This document shows positions 9,899 to 19,483 of a DNA stretch of 64,000 nucleotides, piece by piece. The stretch's first letter is position 1; every line of letters starts with the position of its first letter. The notes under the pieces were generated by a model. The model searched no databases. It saw only the letters and a list, made by a program, of their open reading frames with translations, and was not told the DNA's origin. A program made the translations under genes and the position numbers. Location of the stretch: positions 62,001 through 126,000 of the forward strand of contig CAVVHQ010000049.1 in NCBI GenBank assembly GCA_963748075.1, read 5' to 3'. Origin of the DNA: VRUE01 sp963748075. GTDB lineage: Bacteria; Actinomycetota; Thermoleophilia; Solirubrobacterales; 70-9.

Positions 9899-10972
9899 CT
9901 AGACCTTAATCGTGATCACGTCGCCGTCCTGGACCACGTAGTCGCGACCCTCGATCCGCAGCAGGCCGCGATCGCGGGCCGGCGCGTAGCCGCCGCACTC
10001 GACCAGCTCCCGCCAGCCGATCGCCTCGGCTTTGACGAAGGCCTCCCGGATCTCGGTGTGGACCTCCCCCGCCGCCTCCCAGACGGTGGCGCCACGGGGC
10101 AGTGGCCGGGCGACCGCCTCCTTGCCCTCGCCGGCGGTGAAGAAGGTGATCAGGTCGAGCAGGTCGTAGGCGGCGCGGACGAGGCGGGCCAGCCCGGAGC
10201 CCTCGACCCCGTAGGACTCGCGCATCTCCTCCGCTTCGGCCGGGTCCAGCTCGGCCAGCTCGCCCTCGATCCGGGCGCTGACCGCGACCACGCCGGCGCC
10301 GACCGCGGCGGCGTGCTCGGCGACCGCCCCCGGCGGGTCGGCGTCGCCCTCGTCGACGTTGGCCACGTAGAGGACCGGCTTCGTGGTCAGCGCCCCCAGG
10401 TTGCGGTCGGCGTCGGGCGCCGCCGTCGGGACGGGGATCGAGCGGGCCGGGCGGCCCGTGGCAAGCGCTCCGCGCACCGCCTCCAGCCAGTCGTGCTCGG
10501 CGATCGCCTCGGCGTCGCCCGACTTCGCCTGCTTGCCTACTCGCTGTAGGCGCCGCTCGACCTGCTCGAGGTCGGCGAGCATCAGCTCGGTCTCGATCGT
10601 CTCGATGTCGGCCAGCGGATCGACCCGGCCGTCCGGGTGCGGGACGCCGCCGTCGGCGTGGCAGCGGACGACGTGGCAGATCGCGTCGGTCTCGCGGATC
10701 GAGGCGAGGAAGCGGTTGCCGAGCCCCTCCCCCTCCGAGGCGCCCTTGACCAGGCCGGCGATGTCATGGAAGAAGATCGTCGCCGGCACCAGCTCGGAGC
10801 TGCCCACCGTCTCCGCCACCTGCGCGAGGCGCTCGTCGGGCACCTCGGCGATCGCGACGTTCGGCTCGATCGTCGTGAACGGGTAGTCGCCGGTCTGCGC
10901 ACCGGCCCTGGTGAGCGCGTTGAAGAGGGTCGACTTGCCGGCGTTGGGCAGCCCGACGATCCCGACCTTCAT
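9899..10972 (-). CDS. ychF: Ribosome-associated ATPase/GTPase YchF (OLA1 family)
   Basis: The start MKVGIVGLPNAGKSTLFNAL carries the P-loop, followed by DYPFTTIEPNVAIAEVPDERL and the G3-like FHDIAGLVKGASEGEGLGNRFL. The C-terminal TGS domain ends with the typical LLRIEGRDYVVQDGDVITIKV. Length (357 aa) and architecture match YchF, a ribosome-binding, ATP-preferring member of the Obg family. The ATG is preceded by GGAGGCGGCG. Its leader carries an 11-bp hairpin almost identical to that of hemA (see regulatory entry). Confidence 0.96.
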   Translation of the reverse strand: MKVGIVGLPNAGKSTLFNALTRAGAQTGDYPFTTIEPNVAIAEVPDERLAQVAETVGSSELVPATIFFHDIAGLVKGASEGEGLGNRFLASIRETDAICHVVRCHADGGVPHPDGRVDPLADIETIETELMLADLEQVERRLQRVGKQAKSGDAEAIAEHDWLEAVRGALATGRPARSIPVPTAAPDADRNLGALTTKPVLYVANVDEGDADPPGAVAEHAAAVGAGVVAVSARIEGELAELDPAEAEEMRESYGVEGSGLARLVRAAYDLLDLITFFTAGEGKEAVARPLPRGATVWEAAGEVHTEIREAFVKAEAIGWRELVECGGYAPARDRGLLRIEGRDYVVQDGDVITIKV

Positions 10973-11033
10973 TAAGCGCCGCCTCCTCCGCTCCCGTGGG
11001 GGGCCAGGGAATCAGATATGGATGGCCCCCCAC
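10973..11033 (-). promoter_or_regulatory. Leader hairpin of ychF (family A element)
   Basis: On the minus strand an 11-bp stem (GTGGGGGGCCA, 11033-11023, with 11006-10996) closes a 16-nt loop containing CATATCTGATTC. A 23-nt spacer with the ribosome site GGAGGCGGCG then leads to the ychF ATG. The hemA leader has the same stem length, loop length, loop core and 23-nt spacer, with two stem positions changed on both sides (A-T versus G-C). The 11-bp stem can pair and is conserved as a pairing, which argues for a functional structure. Confidence 0.75.
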
Positions 11034-11063
11034 TCCCGCGTCCGGGGGCGGTTTTCTCTTCTC

Positions 11064-11558
11064 TCATAAGGACAAGGGCACCACTAGCCCCAGGAGGATC
11101 CCGAGCAGGGCGCCGGCGAGGACGTCGGAGGGATAGTGCATCCCCAGGTAGGGACGTCCCAGGGCCAAAGCGAAGGCCAGCAAGAATGCGAGCGCCCCGA
11201 GCGGCTCGACCCGGGTCATCGCCGTGGCGACGGCAAACGACGCGGTGGCGTGCGCGGAGGGGAAGCTGAGCGAGCTGGGGGCGCCGCCGAGCGGCGGCAG
11301 CCCCTCCAGCACAGGCCGCCGCCGCCTGACGATCGCCTTGACCACGAAGTTCAGCCCGATCGCGATCGGCCCCAGCGCAGCGCAGATCAGCCACGCTTCG
11401 CGATTCGCGCTGTCGGCGATCGCCAGCAACACGCCGGCCGCCACCCAGATCGCCCCGTTGTTCCCGGCCTTCCCCAGGGCTTTCGCAGCCCTCTCCACCC
11501 CGGGCGAGTGCCCGCGGGTCCGCATCGAGCGCAATAGCCTGAGGTCGAAATCCGCCAT
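11064..11558 (-). CDS. PAP2-family membrane phosphatase
   Basis: The 164-residue product has three or four hydrophobic segments and the three PAP2 signature boxes: KAIVRRRRP, PSAHATASFA (PSxH form), and GRPYLGMHYPSDVLAG with the catalytic histidine and aspartate. Such enzymes dephosphorylate lipid phosphates such as undecaprenyl pyrophosphate or phosphatidic acid at the membrane. MADFDLRLL (11558) is chosen as the start because the 15 residues upstream are Pro/Gly-rich and not family-like. Confidence 0.8.
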   Translation of the reverse strand: MADFDLRLLRSMRTRGHSPGVERAAKALGKAGNNGAIWVAAGVLLAIADSANREAWLICAALGPIAIGLNFVVKAIVRRRRPVLEGLPPLGGAPSSLSFPSAHATASFAVATAMTRVEPLGALAFLLAFALALGRPYLGMHYPSDVLAGALLGILLGLVVPLSL

Positions 11559-11639
11559 CGGCGGCGCAGGATATTGGGCGCCGGGGGCTACTCCGACGCC
11601 CACGCCGACCGCGGTCGATCAGAATCAAGACCACCCGAT

Positions 11640-12491
11640 GCCCTTCGTCCCGAGCTACGAGCACAAGCCCGGCCACCATTGCGGCTCGACCGCGCTGCGC
11701 AACCTGCTCGCCTTCCACGGCGTCGAGATCAGCGAGGAGATGGCGTTCGGCCTCGGGGCGGGCGCCTGCTTCTACTACGTGACGATCGAGGGCACCTCGC
11801 CCAGCCACTGGTTCAACGGCCGTACGGCGCGCCTCGAGGAGAGCTTCGCCGAGCTGACCGGCGCGGCGCTGCGGCTGCGCACCTTCGAAGTCCGGCAACG
11901 GCGCCTGGGAGGCGGCCCGGGCGGAGGTCGACGCCGGCAACCCCGTCCTGCTGCTCACCGACCTCTACTACCTCGACCACTACGGCAAGTCGGCCCACTT
12001 CCCGGGCCACGCGGTCGTCCTCGCCGGCTACGACGAGGAGATGGCGCACCTCTCCGACACCGCGTTCGACGAGCTGCAGACGACTCGCCTGGAGAGCCTC
12101 GACCGGGCGCGCCACAGCGACCATCCCGCCTATCCCCTCGCCGGGCACATGTTCACCGTCGCCGGCGAGGTCGACCCCGAGCAGCTGCGCGAAGGCGGTC
12201 CCGGCGGCGATCGAGCGGGCGGCGCGGGCGATGCTCGAGCCGGAGTTCCGCGACTTCTCCGGCCTCGACGCGGTCCGCCGGCTCGCCGCCGAGGCCGGCT
12301 CCTGGCCGGAGGTCGCCGAGGACTGGCAGTGGTGCGCGCGCTTCGGCTACCAGGTGATCGAGCGCCGCGGAACCGGCGGCGGCGCCTTCCGGCTGATGTA
12401 CTCGCGCTTCCTCGAGGAGGCCGGCCGCCCCGAGGCTCCGCTCGCCGCCGACGCCGCCGCGGCCTGGACCGAGCTTGCGCAGGCCTTCTAG
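11640..12491 (+). pseudogene. BtrH-N-terminal/DUF4872-like protein, broken by two frameshifts
   Basis: Three frames together give one plausible protein. The first is MPFVPSYEHKPGHHCGSTAL to about 11890, including the nucleophile-like HHCGSTALRNLL of BtrH-type domains. The second is SGNGAWEAARAEVDAGNPVL through YYLDHYGKSAHFPGHAVVLA to about 12195. The third is AVPAAIERAARAMLEPEF to the stop at 12491. Family members resemble cysteine acyl-transferases/proteases of the butirosin BtrH type; the role here is unknown. Both shifts fall in G/C-rich runs, so assembly error is possible. Confidence 0.6.
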
Positions 12492-12542
12492 GCCGCCAGC
12501 GAGCGCGACGACCCGGCCCCGCCCTTTGGCGGCGGATCGACG

Positions 12543-12567
12543 CCGCGGCCAAGCCGCGTGGCCGCGG
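12543..12567. terminator. GC-rich hairpin after the BtrH-like gene
   Basis: CCGCGGCCA (12543-12551) pairs with TGGCCGCGG (12559-12567) around a 7-nt loop, 52 bp after the stop at 12491. No U-tract follows, so it is a possible terminator only by position. The remaining 130 bp up to the next gene show nothing I can name except a strong ribosome site (GGAGGAG) at 12688-12694. Confidence 0.45.
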
Positions 12568-12700
12568 CAGAGGAACGCCTTTGGTCGTCACTCGACAAGA
12601 TGCGTGTAGCTCTCCATGGACAGCGAGGGGTTGGATCGTGTACCGTTTTCAAGTGCGGGAGGCGGGTAACGATATGAAACCCGTCTTGGAGGAGAATCTG

Positions 12701-15500
12701 ATGAGAGAGTCCTGGCACGCTCGACCGGCCTGCTTGCGCTTGCCGTCGCGCTGGTCGTTTTCGCTTTCGGCGCCTCGGCCGCCCGGGCCGCGTTCGGGGT
12801 CGAAGAATGGCAGGTGGTCACGTGTAGCGAAAACGTCGACACGCCATCGCTGGGCTTCCCGCCGGTGATCGGCGCGTTTCCCCTGGAACAGTCGGGGGAA
12901 CAGTGCCTCGCAACGCACTCCCTCCAAATGGTTCAAGCAGGCTGCCGGCCACCCGAACCACGGGCATCACCGACCTGACGCTCAATAACACCGCCGGCGC
13001 CCCGGAAGGCGCGGTCAAAGACATCTTCATCGAAACCCCCGCGGGGTTGAGCGTCAATCCCGAGGCCCTTCCCCAGTGCAGCCTGGCACAGGCGGAGGCT
13101 GACATCACGGAATGCCCTCCGACCACTCTCGTCGGCCTCAACTACCTCACCGTCGTGGTGGCCCCGGGACCCACGTTGGCGCGGAAAGCCGCCCCGGTCT
13201 ACAACGTCGAGCCGTTCTTCGGCCACCCCTCGATGGTCGCCTTCCCAAACTCGGCCGAAGAAGCGGTCTACGTCGTCGGATCGCTCGATCCCGTCGACCA
13301 GCACGTCAACTTCGCGATCAGCGACCTCGAGTCGCCGCTGGAAGGCGGCCCGCCCCTGGTCCGCACCCGGCTCGTCTTCGACGAAGGTGAAGCCGTTTTC
13401 GGCCCTGGGATGCGATCTGGCAACGGCACCTACCTGACGCTGCCGAGCCAGTGCGGCACGACGGCCGACGCGACCGTGAAGGTCGACTCGCACGAAGGCG
13501 CCGCCGACCAGGCGACCTTCACGACGCCCTACGTTGGCGAAGGCTGCGACAAAGTGCCCTTCGACCCGACGATCGAGACCACCGTCGACAGCGCGACCGA
13601 CTCGCCCGAGCCGGTCACCCTCGACCTGGGGATCCCGTTCGACCCCGAACAGCCGATCGCCAACTCGTACCTGAAGAAGGCGAACGATCACGCTGCCCGA
13701 GGGAGCGGGGCTCAACCCCTCGCTGGCCAACGGGCTTAAGACCTGCACCGACGCGCAGTTCGGCTACCACACCAACAACCCGATCGCCTGCCCGGACGGG
13801 TCGAAGATCGGCACCACCGAGGTGCAGACCCCGTCGCTGCCGCCTGACTCCCTGGACGGCACGGTCTACGCCGCCGAGCCGCTCAGCAGCGATCCCAGCT
13901 CGGGCGAACAGTTCCGGATCTTCCTCAACGTCGGCTCGGAGCGCTACGGGGTGAACGTGCGCCTGATCGGCCATGTGTTCCCCAACCTGAAAACGGGTCA
14001 GCTGACCGCGGTCGTCGACGAAAACCCGCAGGCGACCTTCCGCTCCTTCAAGGTGCACGTCGACGGAGGGGCGCGCGGGGCGCTCACCACGCCCGGCACC
14101 TGCGGTCCGCACACCACGACCACCGACCTGACGCCGTGGACGGGGACCGGGGATGCGCACCCAAGCGGCGCGTACACCCTCACCACGACCCCGGGCCGCG
14201 GGCCCTGCGCTCCGACGCTGGCCGACCGCCCCTTCAACCCCGGCTTCGTCGCGGGGCCGGAGGCGGCCACGGCGGGCGCCTACAGCCCGTTCAGGCTGCT
14301 GCTCCGGCGGCCCGACGGCGCCCAGGAGATCCGCCAGCTGAACGCCAACCTGGCGCCCGGGATGGTCGCCAGGCCTGAAGGGGTGGCGTACTGCCCGGAG
14401 GCGAACATCGCCGCCGCGGCCGCGAAGAGCGGCGCGGCGGAGGACGCCGCCCCGAGCTGCCCCGCCTCCAGCCTGGTCGGCGGGGTCGCGCTCGCCGCCG
14501 GCTCGGGCCCGGCGCCGTTCCACACGGCCGGCAAGGTCTACCTGGCCGGCCCCTACAAGGGCGCGCCGCTCAGCATGGTGTTCGTGACGCCGGCGGTCGC
14601 GGGCCCCTACGACCTGGGCACCGTCGTGGTCCGGGCGGCCCTGTACGTCGACCCCGAAACGGCCGAAATCCACGCCGTCTCGGACCCGATCCCCTACGTG
14701 TTCGGCGGCGTCAAGCTCGACATCCGGGCGATCGACGTCTTGATCAACCGGCCGAGCTTCACCGTCAACCCGACCACCTGCCGCAGGCCCTTCCTGATCG
14801 GGGGGAACATCTTCGGCGGCGGCTCGAACCCGGCGAACGCGGCGAACTGGTTCGAATCGCGACAGGGCAACCTGTTCCGGAGCGACCAACTGCCGCGCCC
14901 TGAAATTCAAGCCGAAGTTCTACGCCCGCATCTTCGGGCGCGAAGAAGAGCACGAAGCGCCGGGCGCACCCGAAGTTCCGGGCGATCCTCGAAGCGCGCA
15001 AAGGCGACGCCAACCTGCGGCGCGCGGCGTTCATCCTGCCGCGGGCGACGATCCTCGACCAGAGTCACATCAAGACGATCTGCACGAGGGTCCAGCTGGC
15101 CGCGAGCCAGTGCCCGAAGGCGTCGATCTACGGCAGCGCCAAGGCGACCTCGCCGCTGCTCGACGAGCCGCTGAAGGGGCCGGTCTACCTGACCTCGTCC
15201 GACAACGAACTGCCGGACCTGCTGGCCGACCTGCACGGCCAGGTCCCGATCCGGCTGCGCGGCGTGATCAGCTCGCGAGGCGCGCGCCTGAAGACGGTGT
15301 TCAACAAGACGCCGGACGTGGCGGTCGACAAGTTCATCCTCAACATGAAGGGCGGCGGCCGCGGCCTGCTGGTCAACTCCCGCGACCTCTGCGCCCGGCA
15401 GACGACCGGCTACCTCAACCTGCTGGCCCAGAACAGCAGGCGGATGAAGTCGAAGAACCTGCGGCTCAACATCCCCGCCTGCCGCAAGGGCAGGCGCTGA
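12701..15500 (+). pseudogene. Large secreted protein, paralogue of the 44397-47090 gene, with several frameshifts
   Basis: A good ribosome site precedes ATG 12701, but the signal peptide (RVLARSTGLLALAVALVVFA) is only reached after a shift near 12706. Further shifts occur near 12950 (SKWFKQAAGHPNHG to ITDLTL), near 13686 (YLKKAN to ITLPEGAGLNPSL) and between about 14880 and 14945 (KPKFYARIFGR to KKSTKRRAHPKFRA). Joined, the protein matches the paralogue through DQSHIKTICTRVQLAAS and FILNMKGGGRGLLVNSRDLC. It is probably cell-surface or secreted, function unknown. Five or more shifts make it a pseudogene unless the assembly is at fault. Confidence 0.7.
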
Positions 15501-15577
15501 GCGGCGCGCCGGGGCGGGCCTCGCGCCCGCCCCGGCGCCGATTGTCGTCTGAGGAGGGCCGCGTTTAGGATGCCTGC

Positions 15578-15850
15578 GTGACCATCGCCGCCGCGATCTT
15601 CCTGATCGCCCTCGGGGCGATCCTGCGCTACGCGACCAACCTCAACGTCGAAGGCGTCAGCATCGACACGGTCGGTCTGATCCTGATGATCGCCGGCGCC
15701 GCCGGCCTCGTCCTCTCCTTCCTGCAGGAAGCCGTCTCGTCGAATCGGCGCCAGCGCCGTGAGCTGGAAGCCCGCGAACGGGTCGCCGAGGAACAGCGCG
15801 CCGCTCAGCAGCGCGACCCGGGCGCACCGCCACCGCCGCCGCGCTACTGA
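15578..15850 (+). CDS. Small membrane protein, DUF6458-like
   Basis: The 90-residue product starts at GTG 15578. Two hydrophobic segments (about residues 3-17 and 30-48) flank RYATNLNVEGVSIDTVG. The layout TIAAAIFLIALGAILRYA then VGLILMIAGAAGLVLSF matches small two-helix actinobacterial proteins of the DUF6458 type. The cytosolic tail is charged (QRRELEARERVAEEQRAAQQ) and Pro-rich at the end. No function is known. Confidence 0.7.
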   Translation: MTIAAAIFLIALGAILRYATNLNVEGVSIDTVGLILMIAGAAGLVLSFLQEAVSSNRRQRRELEARERVAEEQRAAQQRDPGAPPPPPRY

Positions 15851-15878
15851 GCGCCGCCAAAGACCGACGTCACAGCTC

Positions 15879-16936
15879 TCAGAAGTCGCTGCGCAGTCGG
15901 CGCCACTGCTTGCGGCCCGGCCCGGGCGACTCGACCGCGCCGGCGTCGCGCAGCTTCCTCAGCTCGGCGCGGATGTGATCAGCGCCCACATCGGGCAGCG
16001 CTTCCTGAAGCTCCCTCGACGTGAACGTGTCCGCGATGCTCATGCGGACGAGGTTCCGGATGCGCGCCGCCTTCGAGCCGCGCCCCTCCCGAGTTCGGCA
16101 GCGTACTCCTCGAGCTGACGATAGGCGCCGATCAGGATGCCGAGGAAATAGTCCAGCCAGGGCCAGATGTCGTGTTCGCCGCGATCCCAGCCGGCGGTCG
16201 AAGCCTGAAGGCTCTCGTAGTAGGTCTCCTTGCTCTTCTCGATCAGCCTCTCGAGGCTGACAAAGCGCCCGATGTCGTGCCCCGCCTGGTAGAGGAGAAG
16301 CAACGTCAGAAGTCGCGACATCCTGCCGTTCCCGTCGTTGAACGGGTGAATGATCAGGAAATCGAATACGTAGGCACCGGCAAGAAGCAGAGGGGAATGT
16401 CTGCCCTCCGCCACCGCCGCCGCGAAGCGCTCGTGCAGCTCGTCCATCGCCCGGGGAGTCTCGGATGGAGCGGTTCCCCGGAAGACAACGGCGATCTTCC
16501 TGCCGGAGCGGTCGAAGCGCGCCACCTCGTTCTGGACGCTCTTGAAACGCCCGCCCCGCGTCGCGGTCTGCGCATAGAGGTCGCGGTGGAGCTGCAAGAC
16601 AACGGACGGCTTGAACGGGATCTGCGCGGCGCTTTCGTGGATCGTCGCCAGGACGTTGCGATAGCCGGCGATCTCCTCCTCCGACCGGTTCTGCGGCCGG
16701 GCATCCGCGCGAACCAACTCAGCGATTCGCGCCGCCGGGGCGGTGATCTGCTCGATCGCGTTGGAGGCAGCCGTGCTCTGGATCATGGCGGCTTCCCGCA
16801 GCGCGTCGATCGCTTTCGGGTCGCGATGCCGAAGGATCTCCTCGCGGCCATGACCCGCGCTGACGGCGCCCAGAGCCGCGGCAAAGGGCGCCGGGACCAT
16901 GCCCAGGTGCTTCTCCAGATCGCGAAAGGTCTGCAT
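15879..16936 (-). CDS. Fic-domain protein with frameshifted winged-helix tail
   Basis: Fic proteins transfer AMP or related groups to protein hydroxyls. The core motif HPFNDGNGRMSRLLTLLLL gives the catalytic His and the phosphate-binding loop. An inhibitory helix-like SNAIEQ lies near residue 58, the N-terminal position expected for class II self-inhibited enzymes. The direct frame stops at 16040. Shifting one base near 16083 continues as KAARIRNLVRMSIADTFTSR and VGADHIRAELRKLRDAG to a stop at 15879, a plausible winged-helix domain seen in many Fic/DUF4172-type proteins. I take the longer form as native. Confidence 0.8.
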
Positions 16937-16998
16937 TGAAATAGGTACTCCGTTAGCGAGAATACCTATTTAGCTCAACAACTACCCGTTTTCGGTGC

Positions 16999-17661
16999 TC
17001 AGGGTGACCTGGGCCCCGGCGACAGCCGGGCGAAGTAGGCGAGCCGGTTGCCGGAGTGGGTCTCGTAGTCGAGGCCGGCCTCGGCGGCTTGGCGCTTCAG
17101 GCTGGCGAGGCTGGTGAAGTGGGGGTCGCCGAACAGCTCGCCGACGACCAGGCGGCCGCTCGGCTTGAGGACTCGTGCGATCTCCCTCAGGGCGGCCGCT
17201 CGGTCGGGGATCTCGCCGAGGACGGCGATGAGGACGACGGCGTCCATCGATTCGTCCTCGTAGGGCAGGGCGGTGGCGTCGCCCTGGATCGGCACGACGT
17301 TGGCCAGGCCGCGCTCCGCCGCCTGGCGCATCACGTGGTCGAGGAACTCCTGCTGGAGGTCGAGGATCTCGATCGTGCCCGCGGGCGGGGCGCCATTCAG
17401 GCCCTCGGCGGCGGTCGACGCGCCAGCCACCCACTCCGCCATGTCGAGCGTGTAGTAGCCGGTGCCCGGGCCGATCTCGAGGATCCGCTCGCCCGGCTCG
17501 GGTCGCAGCACCTCGCGCAGGCGGTCGCGGGTGATGATCGGGTGCGGCGCTTCCACCCAGAACCTCTGCCCGTAGGGGCAGGCCGACGGGTTCTTGCGCC
17601 ACCAGAGGGCGGCGGCGAGGGTGGCGGCGCCGGCTGCGCCGAGCAGCGCGCGGGCCCGCAT
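16999..17661 (-). CDS. Membrane-anchored class I SAM methyltransferase
   Basis: Residues 1-20 form a hydrophobic N-terminal segment (RALLGAAGAATLAAALWW). The Rossmann-fold core follows: motif I ILEIGPGTGYYTLDMA, acidic loop IEILDLQQEFLD, motif II-like IQGDATALPYEDESMDAVVL and LREIARVLKPSGRLVVGELF. This is a UbiE/Methyltransf_11 type enzyme, acceptor unknown. Its ATG overlaps the stop of the upstream small gene by one base (TGATG), indicating translational coupling. Confidence 0.8.
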   Translation of the reverse strand: MRARALLGAAGAATLAAALWWRKNPSACPYGQRFWVEAPHPIITRDRLREVLRPEPGERILEIGPGTGYYTLDMAEWVAGASTAAEGLNGAPPAGTIEILDLQQEFLDHVMRQAAERGLANVVPIQGDATALPYEDESMDAVVLIAVLGEIPDRAAALREIARVLKPSGRLVVGELFGDPHFTSLASLKRQAAEAGLDYETHSGNRLAYFARLSPGPRSP

Positions 17662-17888
17662 CAGCCCGGCTGGTTGAGGGAGAAGCCCACGCGGTGCTCG
17701 CCGGACTCGATGCGCAGGAAGGCGACCTTGGCGACGTAGAGGGAGAGGACGCCGTCCTCGGTCTTGACGTCGTGCCAGCCGCCCTTCTCGACCTGCCTGC
17801 GGAGGTCCTTCAGCTCTTCCTCGCTGAGCCGCACCGGGACGACCTGGCCGCCCTCGAAGCCGATTTCCACCCGCTGCTCGTCCGCCAT
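17661..17888 (-). CDS. Small conserved protein, unknown function
   Basis: The 75-residue product (MADEQRVEIGFEGGQVVPVR...) is hydrophilic and beta-rich with a central acidic helix (LSEEELKDLRRQVEKG). I do not recognise it. GGAGGGGGC lies about 5 nt before ATG 17888, favouring that start over codon 17903. The stop overlaps the methyltransferase start, so the pair forms a tight two-gene unit. Its leader carries an ATCTGATTC core like the ychF and hemA leaders. Confidence 0.55.
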   Translation of the reverse strand: MADEQRVEIGFEGGQVVPVRLSEEELKDLRRQVEKGGWHDVKTEDGVLSLYVAKVAFLRIESGEHRVGFSLNQPG

Positions 17889-17904
17889 CAGTGCCCCCTC
17901 CAAT

Positions 17905-17945
17905 AAGTGGCTTCGCCCTCGCTCAGTCGCGAAGAATCAGATGTG
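17905..17945 (-). promoter_or_regulatory. Variant family A leader upstream of the small gene
   Basis: On the minus strand the sequence CACATCTGATTCTT matches the loop of the ychF and hemA leader hairpins, followed by a 6-bp hairpin (CTTCGC/GCGAAG) and then GGAGGGGG before ATG 17888. The flanks are not complementary. Instead GAGCGAGGG occurs on both sides in direct orientation. It is best read as a degenerate or rearranged copy. Confidence 0.45.
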
Positions 17946-17957
17946 ACGCTCCCTCGC

Positions 17958-18365
17958 TCATGCTCGCCGGGATTCGACTATCTCGGTGAGCACCCTGCCG
18001 GTCGAGCGCGGGTGCAGGAAGGCGACGCGACTGTCGCGGATGCCGGTCCGCGCCTGCTTGTCGATCAGCTCGAGCCCCGCGGCCGCCAGCCTCTCCAGCG
18101 TGGCGTCGATGTCCTCGACCGCGTAGGCGACGTGGTGCAGCCCGGGCCCGTTGCGGGCGAGGAACTTGCCGACCGGCGTCTCCGGGCCGAGCGGCCGCAT
18201 CAGCTCCACGTGCCCGTCGCCGACGTCGAGCAGCACCGCCTCGACTCCCTGCGAGGAGACCGTCTCGCGGTGCGCCTGCTCCATCTCGAAGCTGTTCCCG
18301 TAGAGGTCGAGGGCGGCGTCGAGATCCTCGACGGCGACGCCGATGTGGTCGATCCTGGCGAACAT
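17958..18365 (-). CDS. mce: Methylmalonyl-CoA epimerase
   Basis: The epimerase interconverts R- and S-methylmalonyl-CoA in propionate metabolism. The 135-residue protein has the glyoxalase/VOC fold: FARIDHIGVAVEDLDAALDLY with metal-binding His7, then HVELMRPLG, GPGLHHVAYAVEDIDATLE and the terminal FLHPRSTGRVLTEIVE containing the last metal-ligand glutamate. Length and motif order are family-typical. A 14-bp hairpin lies 24 nt upstream of the ATG. Confidence 0.92.
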   Translation of the reverse strand: MFARIDHIGVAVEDLDAALDLYGNSFEMEQAHRETVSSQGVEAVLLDVGDGHVELMRPLGPETPVGKFLARNGPGLHHVAYAVEDIDATLERLAAAGLELIDKQARTGIRDSRVAFLHPRSTGRVLTEIVESRRA

Positions 18366-18389
18366 CGGCCGCAGTCTAATGAGCGCCCC

Positions 18390-18437
18390 GCCGACGGGCC
18401 GATATGTCCGGTCCGACGTACAAATCGGCCCGTCGGC
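18390..18437 (-). promoter_or_regulatory. Leader hairpin of mce
   Basis: GCCGACGGGCCGAT (18390-18403) is perfectly complementary to 18424-18437, closing a 20-nt loop. It lies between the DUF1385 stop and the mce start, ending 24 nt before the mce ATG. It may be a terminator for the upstream gene or a leader structure for mce; I saw no second copy of this loop in the window. Confidence 0.6.
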
Positions 18438-18443
18438 CCAGTC

Positions 18444-19265
18444 CTACGTTGCCGGCGGCGGCTCGTCGGCGGCGGTCGGCGGCGGCTCGACCCGGAGGAT
18501 CTCGGCCAGCGCCGCCACCCCCACCTGGAGCTGCTCCGGGGCCGGCTCCCTGGTCGCGAGCCGGCGCTGGATCTCGCGGCCGGGGGTGTGGAAGGCCTCG
18601 GCCAGCGGGGCGCCGTGATGACGGTCGCTCCAGGCGAACATCTCCACCGCCAGCGAGGCGCCGGCGAGGCCGACCGCGGCGCGGGCCAGCGGGCTGGGCC
18701 GCTCGACCAGCCGCTCCAGCGCCACCGTGCCGCCGGCCGAGAGCAGCATCATCGGCGCGATCAGGTTGGAGCCGCAGCGGTCGTGCTCCTTGGGCACGAT
18801 CGCCGGGTCGTCGATCCCCTGCTCGTAGGCGGCGATCGCCTTGTGCTCGACGCCGTGGTAGGCGGCGAGATCGCGGTCGCTCAGCGCCACCGCCGCGGGA
18901 GCCAGCCCGATCGCCTGCACCAGCCCCTCGCGCAGGGCCGAGCTCGCCACCCTGCGCCGCAGCGCCGCGGTCGCAGCCAGGGTGGTGCCGATCGCCGCGA
19001 CCACCCGCCAGTCCTCGAAGGGCAGCCGGGCGGCCGGCAGCCGGCGGCGCACCAGCGGCAGCACCGCCATCGCCTCGGCCAATCTGAGCGGGCCGCGCAG
19101 CCCCGGCAGGCGAGCGGCGAGCCTCGGCGCCAGCTCCGGTTTGGGCTCGGAGGCGACCTGCACCTCGCCGTCCCCGCCGCGCACCGCGGCGGCCCAGTGC
19201 GTCGGCCCGTGGATCAGCAGGCCGTTGCGCAGCGCCATCCCGCCGAGTCTCAGCTTCTCCGCCAT
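18444..19265 (-). CDS. DUF1385 (YqhQ-like) membrane protein
   Basis: The 273-residue product starts MAEKLRLGGMALRNGLLIHG and contains the DUF1385 signatures GPTHWAAAVR and YHGVEHKAIAAYE, the latter with conserved His/Glu. It then has GSNLIAPMMLLSAGGTVALE and FHTPGREIQRRLATREP near the C-terminus. Several hydrophobic segments suggest an integral membrane protein. Its function is unknown in any organism I can name. ATG 19265 is chosen because the 62 codons upstream are non-conserved. Confidence 0.75.
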   Translation of the reverse strand: MAEKLRLGGMALRNGLLIHGPTHWAAAVRGGDGEVQVASEPKPELAPRLAARLPGLRGPLRLAEAMAVLPLVRRRLPAARLPFEDWRVVAAIGTTLAATAALRRRVASSALREGLVQAIGLAPAAVALSDRDLAAYHGVEHKAIAAYEQGIDDPAIVPKEHDRCGSNLIAPMMLLSAGGTVALERLVERPSPLARAAVGLAGASLAVEMFAWSDRHHGAPLAEAFHTPGREIQRRLATREPAPEQLQVGVAALAEILRVEPPPTAADEPPPAT

Positions 19266-19314
19266 CCACTGGACCTTAGAGGAGGGGGTCGCCCCGGCCC
19301 CCAATAGGAAGACC

Positions 19315-19345
19315 CGACGACCGCGCGGCAAACGCGCGGTCGTCG
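19315..19345 (-). terminator. Hairpin downstream of rarA
   Basis: CGACGACCGCGCG (19315-19327) pairs perfectly over 13 bp with 19333-19345, loop GCAAA. It lies 139 bp after the rarA stop and 50 bp before the DUF1385 start on the same strand. A second, shorter stem (GGCCGGAG/CTCCGGCC) sits at about 19374-19404. The arrangement fits terminator or leader roles. Confidence 0.55.
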
Positions 19346-19483
19346 AGCTCCCCCCTGCCTTCCCTTTTAGTCCCGGCCGGAGACCCCCAGTCCAGGCCTC
19401 CGGCCGGTGTTCGGCTCTCCCTGGCTCTAGCTTGGAAAGCCGACCTCTCAAACACGCCCCTTCTGGGGAAGTTGCGGGTGCGA

